Shown: piece by piece, positions 1 through 6,077 of the stretch
How positions within the stretch are numbered: the first letter of the stretch is position 1
Layout: every line of letters begins with the position of its first letter
Assembly (NCBI GenBank): GCA_965659005.1
Contig: CBFHVG010000069.1
Location: forward strand, 1 to 34,344
Direction: 5' to 3'
From: CAYPTY01 sp965659005
Lineage (GTDB): Bacteria > Bacteroidota > Rhodothermia > Balneolales > Balneolaceae
Length of the DNA: 34,344 bases
The notes under the pieces: generated by a model
Database searches by the model: none
Told to the model about the DNA's origin: nothing
Seen by the model: only the letters and a program-made list of their open reading frames with translations
Made by a program: the position numbers and the translations under genes

Positions 1-262
1 TCACCTTATGCGATTCCACCCCGATCATTTCTTCGAGCCTTTTCCTCATGGCTTGCACACCGGCTTTGGTATAAGTGAGGCAAAGCAGTTCTTCGGGCTT
101 GGTCTCGGTAGTGGTGAGAATGTGACTTACCCGCGCGGATAGCAGTTCCGTTTTCCCTGTCCCCGGACCCGAGATCACGAGCACAGGTCCCTCGGTAGTC
201 TCAACGGCTTTACGTTGGGAAGGATTAAGGCGTTTATAAATATCTCTTTTTAATTCAATCAT
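1..262 (-). CDS. UvrD/Rep-type ATP-dependent helicase, N-terminal fragment
   Basis: Only the first 87 codons lie in the window; the gene runs off the left edge. The protein begins MIELKRDIYKRLNPSQRKAV, which resembles the Q-motif region (LNPxQ) of superfamily 1A helicases. A Walker A motif GPGTGKTE follows at about residues 31-38, and then motif Ia (LLCLTYTKAGVQAMRKRL, about residues 59-76). These are the usual features of UvrD/PcrA or RecB-like DNA helicases that unwind DNA during repair or recombination. The GTGKTE variant and the CLTYT motif fit the large UvrD-domain helicases of Bacteroidota, some of which carry a C-terminal nuclease, but the subfamily cannot be settled from this fragment. 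The start is the ATG at 262. Upstream lies a repeat-bearing spacer. Confidence 0.85.
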   Translation of the reverse strand, partial: MIELKRDIYKRLNPSQRKAVETTEGPVLVISGPGTGKTELLSARVSHILTTTETKPEELLCLTYTKAGVQAMRKRLEEMIGVESHKV

Positions 263-275
263 GATCTCTTGTTAG

Positions 276-357
276 GTCATCCCGCACAAGCAAAGCGCGA
301 TGCGGGAACTCCCAGCGTTGGAAGATCCCGGATGTCGCTACGCTCCTCTGGGATGAC
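276..357. repeat. 82-bp palindromic repeat, family A, copy 1
   Basis: This isolated copy opens with GTCATCCCGCAC and closes with GGGATGAC. It has the same 82-bp length as the three copies at 1449, 1698 and 1945. The unit contains three nested inverted repeats: two outer arms (CCCGC...GCGGG and CCCGG...CTGGG) and a central CCCAGCGTTGG. The general design resembles extragenic palindromic elements. It lies between the helicase start and the tetR stop, both on the minus strand. Confidence 0.85.
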
Positions 358-455
358 ATAGTAAAAAGCTTGGGTGACAGTTTCTAGCATTCGGATTTCG
401 GTCATTCGAATTTAATATTCTAGCGTGTCACCTTTTGTCACCTAAAAATAAAAAA

Positions 456-545
456 GTCATTCAGAGCGTAGCGAAGAATCTTTACTAATTCGTCTCCAAA
501 CTAACTAAAAAAGATCCTTCAGTCGCTGCGCTCCCTCTGGATGAC
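456..545. repeat. 90-bp palindromic repeat, family B, copy 1
   Basis: It starts GTCATTCAGAGCGTAGCGA and ends CCCTCTGGATGAC. The last third is an imperfect reverse complement of the first third (GTCATCCAGAGGGAGCGCAGCG against GTCATTCAGAGCGTAGCG), so the unit can fold back on itself. It sits 13 bp from the tetR stop codon and could form a hairpin in the tetR 3' untranslated region. Four further copies lie at 1284, 1540, 1789 and 2036. Confidence 0.85.
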
Positions 546-558
546 TATATAAACGAAA

Positions 559-1128
559 TTACAAAATTTGCCCACACATCTCTTTCGCCGTTTCAATAGG
601 CCAGTTCGAATTCACCAACCAGGACTCCACCATGGCTCCATCAAATAAGAGATACACTTTCCTTGCTAGGTTCACCACATCTTCCTCAGAAGGATCCACC
701 AGATTCTCTGAAATCACCTGCTTGATGAAAGTGAATAAATTGCTCTTTTGCTGCTGAATTTCTTCAATTACCAGCACATTATCCTTCAGTATTTGAGCAT
801 TGGTATTCACGCACCAGTCGCCATTAAAATCATCCGAAGTGCAAAACTCTGTCAGGAAGTCGAAGAAGGAAAGCACCTGTCGCCTTCCCCGAGGATGATT
901 ATACACGTATTCTTCGAGGTCAATCATGAATTGATCACCCATAAACCGAAGGTATTCCACACAAAGGGCATCCTTGGATTTATAATAGTTGTAGAGGGTA
1001 GCCTTGGCAATGCCGGCCTCTTTAATCACCTCGTTGATCCCCGTTAAACTGTAGCCCTGCTTATAAAAAAGCTCTGATGCCGTTTCGATCAGATGCTCTT
1101 CGATGGTTTTTAAATCTCTGGTCGTCAT
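559..1128 (-). CDS. TetR/AcrR family transcriptional regulator
   Basis: The 189-residue protein has the usual TetR length. Residues about 8-55 form the DNA-binding helix-turn-helix (ASELFYKQGYSLTGINEVIKE followed by AGIAKATLYNYYKSKDAL), which is close to the family consensus. The C-terminal part (about 60-189) is the variable ligand-binding and dimerisation region and gives no clue to the ligand. The start is well supported by AAGGAG four bases before the ATG. The gene stands alone between two repeat-rich spacers, so its target is not evident: no divergent transporter or enzyme gene is adjacent. TetR proteins usually repress neighbouring genes and are released by a small ligand. Here self-regulation from the AT-rich stretch upstream is only an inference. 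Confidence 0.93.
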   Translation of the reverse strand: MTTRDLKTIEEHLIETASELFYKQGYSLTGINEVIKEAGIAKATLYNYYKSKDALCVEYLRFMGDQFMIDLEEYVYNHPRGRRQVLSFFDFLTEFCTSDDFNGDWCVNTNAQILKDNVLVIEEIQQQKSNLFTFIKQVISENLVDPSEEDVVNLARKVYLLFDGAMVESWLVNSNWPIETAKEMCGQIL

Positions 1129-1283
1129 CTCACTCCTTGGTAGACAAGTTGGTACGAAACTATGCTTAATGTAACTAATAATTAATAATTATAAATTTAA
1201 AATTATAAATTCGATTAGACATAAATATGTCATCCTGAGGTAACGAAGGACCTTATCACATGCTGGGGCCTTTTATTTTCCAA
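1129..1283. other. Spacer upstream of tetR: AT-rich tract and a repeat fragment
   Basis: This holds the presumed tetR promoter region. An AT-only stretch near 1170-1212 contains near-duplicates of AATTATAAATT. A 27-bp remnant at 1229-1255 (GTCATCCTGAGGTAACGAAGG) resembles half of the family B repeat. No TAnnTTTG promoter element and no gene were found. Confidence 0.5.
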
Positions 1284-2125
1284 GTCATTCAGAGCGAAGC
1301 GATGAATCTTTGTTAACTCGTTTGGTTACGAATTAGTAAAGATCCTTCGGTCGTTTCACTCCCTCTGGATGACAAAAAGGGTTATCAATCTGCGTAATCT
1401 TTTAATCCCCCTAATCTGCGATTCTGCATCATATTTAAAAAAAATTGTGTCACCCCGCACAAGTGAAACGCGATCCGGGTACTTCCAAAGCTGGAAGAAC
1501 CCGGATGTCACTACGCTCCTCCGGGATGACAAATAAAAAGTCATTCAGAGCGTAGCGATGAATCTTTGTTAACTCGTTTAGATACGAATTACTAAAGATC
1601 CTTCGGCAAGCCTCAGGATGACAAGTGGGTTATCAATCTGCGTAATCTTTTAATCCCCCTAATCTGCGATTCTGCATCATATTTAAAAAAAAATTGTGTC
1701 ACCCCGCACAAGTGAAACGCGATGCGGGGACTTCCAACGCTGGAAGATCCCGGATGTCACTACGCTCCTCCGGGATGACAAATAAAAAGTCATTCAGAGC
1801 GAAGCGATGAATCTTTGTTAACTCGTTTAGATACTAATTACTAAAAATCCTTCGGCAAGCCTCAGGATGACATGTGGGTTTTCAATCTGCGTAATCTTTT
1901 AATCCCAAAAATCCGCGATTCTGCATCATATTTAAAAAAATTGTGTCACCCCGCACAAGTGAAACGTGATGCGGGGACTTCCAACGCTGGAAGAACCCGG
2001 ATGTCACTACGCTCCTCCGGGATGACAAATAAAAAGTCATTCAGAGCGTAGCGATGAATCTTTTTTGACTCATTTGGAAATGATTTAGTAAAGATCCTTC
2101 AGTCGCTTTGCTCCCTCTGGATGAC
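1284..2125. repeat. Tandem array of composite A/B palindromic repeats (about 248-bp period)
   Basis: Family B copies (90 or 83 bp) lie at 1284-1373, 1540-1622, 1789-1871 and 2036-2125. Family A copies (82 bp each) lie at 1449-1530, 1698-1779 and 1945-2026. Between each B and the following A is a third conserved spacer of about 70-75 bp containing AATCTGCGTAATCTTTTAAT and ending in a poly-A run before TTGTGTCACC (1374-1448, 1623-1697, 1872-1944). The order B-spacer-A repeats with periods of 249 and 247 bp and ends with B. The copies are near-identical with a few substitutions, which indicates recent tandem duplication. The array holds no credible gene; the open frame at 1356-1544 is made of repeat sequence. 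It lies between tetR and the secG terminator. Confidence 0.9.
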
Positions 2126-2137
2126 AAAAAAGAGAAA

Positions 2138-2173
2138 CAAAAAAAGCCCTTCACGCATAGCATAAAGGGCTTG
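2138..2173 (-). terminator. Rho-independent terminator of secG
   Basis: On the minus strand, AAGCCCTTT and AAGGGCTT form a stem around a 12-nt loop and are followed directly by a T-run. It lies 35 bp after the secG stop and separates secG from the repeat array. Confidence 0.85.
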
Positions 2174-2207
2174 AGTATAAAATGAAAAACTAAAAGCCTA
2201 TAAAGAC

Positions 2208-2594
2208 TTAGTTATCGTCGCCACCTTCAGTACTCTCATCAGTACCGCCTTCAGTAGCATTCTGCTGAGGAACAGCAGGAGCAGTTTGAGATGGAGCATC
2301 AAACTGATTTACTGTTGGTACCGCCTGATCCTGAAGGATAGAGCGATTAGTACCTGATTGTCTGTCGATTGCAAAGTTTGCAAGCACACACAGTACAAGA
2401 AAAGCACCACCAAAAATAGATGTGGCTTTAGAAAGTAAGTCAGCAGTACGACGCGCACCAAGACCAGAGCCACCCATCATTGAGCTGGCTGCGATTCCGG
2501 TAAGGCCTTCGCCCTGACCACTTTGAAGGAGAACAACGAGCATCAGTAACAAACTGATGATCACGATTAGGACTAAAATTATTGTATATAGCAT
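2208..2594 (-). CDS. secG: Preprotein translocase subunit SecG
   Basis: SecG is the small auxiliary membrane subunit of the SecYEG channel, which exports unfolded proteins across the inner membrane. The 128-residue protein has two transmembrane helices (about 3-24 and 60-78). Between them is the conserved cytoplasmic loop with LLQSGQGEGL and a glycine-rich segment, then GARRTADLLSKAT before helix 2. This is a clear SecG pattern. The tail (about 85-128) is polar, low-complexity and rich in Gln, Thr and Glu, and is longer than in E. coli; such tails are common in this phylum. It is a single-gene unit with its own promoter and terminator, and is divergent from the MscS gene. Confidence 0.95.
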   Translation of the reverse strand: MLYTIILVLIVIISLLLMLVVLLQSGQGEGLTGIAASSMMGGSGLGARRTADLLSKATSIFGGAFLVLCVLANFAIDRQSGTNRSILQDQAVPTVNQFDAPSQTAPAVPQQNATEGGTDESTEGGDDN

Positions 2595-2616
2595 ATTTCT
2601 AAACTTTTGAAGGGTG

Positions 2617-2648
2617 CAAAGATATCCAAAATTCGATACTATCCCAAG
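2617..2648 (-). promoter_or_regulatory. Bacteroidetes-type promoter of secG
   Basis: Read on the minus strand, a -33 element CTTG is followed after 20 nt by TATCTTTG, which matches the Bacteroidetes -7 consensus TAnnTTTG. It lies 23 bp upstream of the secG ATG. Confidence 0.65.
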
Positions 2649-2686
2649 TTAAAAGAACTCTGAACATTTGGGGATATTGCACATAG

Positions 2687-3616
2687 ATGGAGCAATTCGG
2701 TCAACAAATAATTGATTACTTCCAGAACTCACCTGAGCTCACGAATAAAGCGATCAGAACACTTGCTGTAATCCTGATCATTTCATTCATACGCTTCATT
2801 GGTGTGAGGGTAATTAACAACCGGGTACAAAATGACCGTAACCGTTATAAGTGGCGAAAAAACTTTAGCTACACCATCTCATTTTTTGGGCTTTTCATCA
2901 TCATACAGATATGGTTCGCTGGCCTCGATTCACTGGCAACTTTTCTCGGCTTACTCTCAGCCGGTATCGCAATTGCACTAAAGGATCCAATTACAAGTCT
3001 GGCAGGATGGCTTTTCCTTATTTGGCGCAGACCATTTGATGTTGGAGATCGCATCGAAGTTGATTCAATGAAAGGTGACGTGATCGACATCCGCATGTTC
3101 AAGTTTACCCTACTTGAAATAGGCAACTGGGTTGATGCTGAACAAAGCACAGGTCGAGTGATTCATATCCCGAATCATGAGATTTTCACAAAACCCATCT
3201 ATAACTACACCTCCGATTTTGAGTTCATCTGGAATGAACTGAGTGTACTTATCACCTTCGAAAGCGACTGGAAACTTGCCAAGGAAATTCTAACGGATGT
3301 TGCGAATACTCACTTGAGTGCTTTTGTGAGTGAAGCTGAAAAAGAGATCAAAAAGGCGAAGAAGTCTTATTTGATTCAGTTTAAATATCTCACACCCATA
3401 GTATACACAGATGTCAAGGATTCCGGAGTGAGTTTGACCATTCGCTATCTGGCTAATCCAAGAACCCGAAGAGGCACTGCCCAGAGACTATGGGAAGATA
3501 TCCTGGAGCGATTCGGGAAAGAAGAACGCATTGATTTCGCCTATCCAACCATTCGGTACTACGACAATCCAAATGAGGGTAAAAGCTACCCTAATCATCC
3601 TCCTCGCGAAGTTTAG
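2687..3616 (+). CDS. MscS family mechanosensitive ion channel
   Basis: This is a small-conductance mechanosensitive channel homologue that would release solutes when membrane tension rises after osmotic downshock. The 309-residue protein has predicted membrane helices at about 20-42 and 60-80 and a pore-lining helix at about 82-108 (LDSLATFLGLLSAGIAIALK). The beta-domain entry IWRRPFDVGDRIEV and the MscS hallmark IPNHEIF (about 161-167) follow. The rest is the cytoplasmic vestibule. Its length is close to E. coli MscS. The gene is divergent from secG. Its last 26 bp overlap, tail to tail, the 3' end of the SRAP-like gene on the other strand. No strong promoter or ribosome binding site was seen before the ATG. 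Confidence 0.93.
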   Translation: MEQFGQQIIDYFQNSPELTNKAIRTLAVILIISFIRFIGVRVINNRVQNDRNRYKWRKNFSYTISFFGLFIIIQIWFAGLDSLATFLGLLSAGIAIALKDPITSLAGWLFLIWRRPFDVGDRIEVDSMKGDVIDIRMFKFTLLEIGNWVDAEQSTGRVIHIPNHEIFTKPIYNYTSDFEFIWNELSVLITFESDWKLAKEILTDVANTHLSAFVSEAEKEIKKAKKSYLIQFKYLTPIVYTDVKDSGVSLTIRYLANPRTRRGTAQRLWEDILERFGKEERIDFAYPTIRYYDNPNEGKSYPNHPPREV

Positions 3617-4250
3617 GAATAGGTTGGATCAACTCAGGTTTATTTAGTGTTGGATCGTTTACTTCTTCAGGAACCCGGTTTGTAATAAAATCGGCTAGTT
3701 GAATGAGATGATTAGATTTCCTGAATTCTGAAAGAGCTTTTCCATTCAACCAGTCACTCAATTGATTCCTTTCGACGATTAAAGGCATATGGGCAGTAAC
3801 CGGTTTAATCAAATCATTAGCATCTTCAAGAACCACACTGAATTCCTTTCTGAGATGACCATTCTCTTCCTTAACTATTTCATATACCGCAGCCATAAAG
3901 AAGATGGAAGAACTTATTTTTCGGATATAAAAAGGATGTGGGTCATCCACGTTTTGCTTCCATATAAAAAAGCCATTAGCGGGTATCAGACATCGCTGAG
4001 ATTTCAGTAAATCTGAACGTTTACCTTCTGCTTGTTCAAAATGAAATGACAATGTGTGTTCAGCTTCCAAACCTGAAACACCCCAAACAAAATGGCCCAG
4101 CTTTGCTTCACCATCCAATTTAAATATTCCGGGGACGGTATTACCCGTACTCACATTGTAGTTTGGTTTGTAAATGAAATCAGCTTCAGTATGTATGCCC
4201 AGAGCATCTTCGAAAACTTCTTTATCCGTAAAAAGTGCAAATTGTTTCAT
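3591..4250 (-). CDS. SRAP (YedK/HMCES)-fold protein lacking the catalytic residues
   Basis: The 219-residue protein follows the SRAP fold along its length: PNYNVSTGNTVPGIF (about 29-43, compare RYNxAPxxxV), RCLIPANGFFIWK (86-98, compare RCLIPADGFYEWK), PFYIRK and VTAHMPLIV (151-159, compare IHDRMPVIL). SRAP enzymes use Cys2 to crosslink to abasic sites in single-stranded DNA, helped by an Asn, a Glu and a His. Here residue 2 is Lys, the Glu of GFYEW is Ile96, the His of HDRMP is Thr152, and the Asn of the NAR motif appears to be aromatic or His (70/71). A cysteine start is not available upstream: AAAAGGG precedes this ATG and a stop codon lies in frame seven codons upstream. The fold assignment is firm. 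The loss of abasic-site crosslinking is inferred. Confidence 0.85.
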   Translation of the reverse strand: MKQFALFTDKEVFEDALGIHTEADFIYKPNYNVSTGNTVPGIFKLDGEAKLGHFVWGVSGLEAEHTLSFHFEQAEGKRSDLLKSQRCLIPANGFFIWKQNVDDPHPFYIRKISSSIFFMAAVYEIVKEENGHLRKEFSVVLEDANDLIKPVTAHMPLIVERNQLSDWLNGKALSEFRKSNHLIQLADFITNRVPEEVNDPTLNKPELIQPIPKLREEDD

Positions 4251-4315
4251 ATAATCCCTTTTATTAGCCTAACGCATAAAAACTGAAAATCGATATACTA
4301 AATCGAAATGCTAAG

Positions 4316-5257
4316 ATGAAAAATCCTTTTTTAGAAAGAAGTGAACATCGATTACGGGCCCTATGGAGAATTCTTATTTATGTGGTTTTGTTCATTTTCT
4401 TCGCCGGCCTAAGTGAACTTATAGAGTCTGATTTTTTAAAATACACGGTCAGGGCTTTTCTGTTATTTGGAATTCTATATGTTCAATACAAATACCTGGA
4501 TCGAAGAACACTCACTGATGGGGGTATAACATTTTCACTAGCCTGGTTAAAAGAATTCGGTTGGGGATCTCTATTTGGCCTGCTTGCAGTAGGCTTTGTG
4601 TTTTTAGTAGAGTGGAGCTTTGGCATGCTCACTATTACAGACTTTGAGTGGACTCGCCTAAATCAGAATTATATGGTGATCGCTGTTTTTCTGATTCAAA
4701 TGCTTTCAGTTGGTTTTTATGAGGAAGCCGCATTCAGGGGGGTAATCATGAAAAATATGTCTGAAGGATTCTTCTTTGAGAAATATGGTTACAAGCCAGC
4801 TATTCTTCTGGCGGTCTTTATTTCATCTTCGATGTTTGGCCTGGGACACATTGGTAATCCAAATGCGGATATAGTTTCAACACTCAACATTGTCTTGGCT
4901 GGTGTTATGCTTGCTGTGCCCTATGTACTAACGGGGTCGTTAGCTCTTCCAATTGGAATACACTTTGCGTGGAATTTCTCGCTTGGAGGAATCTTTGGAT
5001 TTAATGTGAGCGGTCTGGCGGTTCAGCATAGTATCATACATATTCGTCAAACCGGATACGAAGCTTGGACGGGTGGGGATTTTGGCCCTGAGGCGGGAAT
5101 ATTGGGTATCCTGGCTATGATCCTGATTATTATGCTCTGCGTTTTCTATGCGAAAAGAACTCAGGGAAATTTATCGGTTCATGATAGTTTTTCGAAAAGT
5201 TATGGAGAGAGATTCACTTTATCGAATAATGATCTTAGCGGGAAAACACCTGATTAA
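4316..5257 (+). CDS. CPBP family intramembrane metalloprotease (CAAX protease/bacteriocin-processing)
   Basis: A polytopic membrane protein of 313 residues with about eight hydrophobic segments. The family's metal-binding and catalytic motifs are present in order: EEAAFRG (the EExxxR motif, around residues 141-147), GLGHIGNPNA (around 179-188) and GIHFAWNF (HxxxN, around 217-224). CPBP proteins (ABI, type II CAAX prenyl endopeptidases) cleave within or near the membrane. Bacterial substrates are mostly unknown, and nothing nearby identifies one. The basic start MKNPFLERSEHRLRALWR agrees with a cytoplasmic N-terminus. It is divergent from the SRAP-like gene with a 65-bp spacer and convergent with the GIY-YIG gene. 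Confidence 0.9.
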   Translation: MKNPFLERSEHRLRALWRILIYVVLFIFFAGLSELIESDFLKYTVRAFLLFGILYVQYKYLDRRTLTDGGITFSLAWLKEFGWGSLFGLLAVGFVFLVEWSFGMLTITDFEWTRLNQNYMVIAVFLIQMLSVGFYEEAAFRGVIMKNMSEGFFFEKYGYKPAILLAVFISSSMFGLGHIGNPNADIVSTLNIVLAGVMLAVPYVLTGSLALPIGIHFAWNFSLGGIFGFNVSGLAVQHSIIHIRQTGYEAWTGGDFGPEAGILGILAMILIIMLCVFYAKRTQGNLSVHDSFSKSYGERFTLSNNDLSGKTPD

Positions 5258-5357
5258 TTAAGTATGACTTATTCACAACTAAGGTTGCCAGAGCTTTCTT
5301 GCCAAACCTTATTACCCTGCTCCGGGTGAAAATCTGAGATGCGGGGTTTTGCGACAT

Positions 5358-5645
5358 TTAAAAGAGACTATCAGACAAATCAATAAAATCAGGATTGATA
5401 GTTCGAATTAAATCATCTTTCCATTTTCTCTTCCATTTTTTAAGCACTTTCTCTCTTTGTATCGCATCTGTTATGTAATCCCATTCTTCTAGGTATATCA
5501 AATCAGTTAAATGGTATTTGGCACAGAATTGAGATCCATTTTCATTCTTATGTTGTGTTACTCTTTGGTATATATTTGAAGTAACTCCAACATAATAAGT
5601 TGATCTTGAAAAATTGCTCATGATATAGACATAACCTTTGGGCAT
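5358..5645 (-). CDS. GIY-YIG nuclease family protein, single domain
   Basis: The 95-residue protein is a stand-alone GIY-YIG domain. GYVYIMSN at residues 4-11 replaces GIY and YYVGVTSN at 17-24 replaces YIG. The catalytic Arg is in IYQRVTQHK and the metal-binding Glu region in AIQREKVLKKWKR. The conserved C-terminal NPDFIDLS is typical of the small GIY-YIG proteins that are numerous in Bacteroidota. They are thought to be DNA endonucleases, but their biological substrates are poorly known. The start ATG at 5645 is the first in frame and no strong Shine-Dalgarno sequence is visible. Palindromic GTCA/TGAC-type repeats lie on the upstream side and decayed GC-rich inverted sequence (5325-5350) lies on the downstream side, a setting worth noting for a nuclease. 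Confidence 0.93.
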   Translation of the reverse strand: MPKGYVYIMSNFSRSTYYVGVTSNIYQRVTQHKNENGSQFCAKYHLTDLIYLEEWDYITDAIQREKVLKKWKRKWKDDLIRTINPDFIDLSDSLF

Positions 5646-5707
5646 GTATATAAGACAGTGAAAAGTTAAAGCCCTTACTTAATTCTTATAGGAACAATTT
5701 CAAGACT

Positions 5708-5736
5708 GGAAGATCGCGCATCTAGTGCGCGATGAC
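5708..5736. repeat. Short palindromic repeat (8-bp perfect stem)
   Basis: ATCGCGCA at 5713-5720 and TGCGCGAT at 5726-5733 form a perfect stem around TCTAG, followed by GATGAC. It is preceded by CTGGAAG, as in the centre of family A. It is probably a relative of the family A and C repeats. Confidence 0.7.
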
Positions 5737-5775
5737 TAATGAGGGTTTCTTGAATCAGCCTAATTATAGTCACAT

Positions 5776-5990
5776 GGAGCTATTAAACTCTCACTCTTTC
5801 TCTCTAGGTCACCCCGCACGAGATGCGGGGTCTTCCAAAGTCACATCTCACTTGTCGCCCCGAATGAAAACCGTGATACAGGTTCTTTCAAAATCAATTT
5901 GAGCTATTAAATTTTTATGGCTGTTAATCATTCTCTCTCTAAGTCACCCCGCACGAGATGCGGGGTCTTCCAAAGTCAAATTTCGCTTGG
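5776..5990. repeat. Two copies of a 36-bp palindromic repeat (family C) in duplicated flanks
   Basis: Identical 36-bp blocks starting GTCACCCCGCACGAGATGCG lie at 5808-5843 and 5943-5978. Each carries a perfect stem CCCCGCA/TGCGGGG with a 5-nt loop. Upstream of both is GAGCTATTAAA (5777 and 5910) and a CT-rich TCTCTCT tract, so the flanks were duplicated together with a period near 135 bp. The element looks like a shortened family A unit lacking the second arm. The rest of the 432-bp spacer 5646-6077 holds no gene that I can support. Confidence 0.8.
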
Positions 5991-6077
5991 TCACAATTCG
6001 GTATGAATCTAACTACAAGAATGATTCCTAAAAATCTTTAAAAGAAGTAATTCCTTTATTTAGGTAAAAGGATAAGT

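Noticed and set aside
1356..1544. A 62-codon minus-strand gene
   Set aside because: It is composed of repeat families A and B plus their spacer and has no independent protein character.
1284..2125. CRISPR array
   Set aside because: The units are long, of two kinds, palindromic and separated by conserved rather than unique spacers; no cas genes are nearby.
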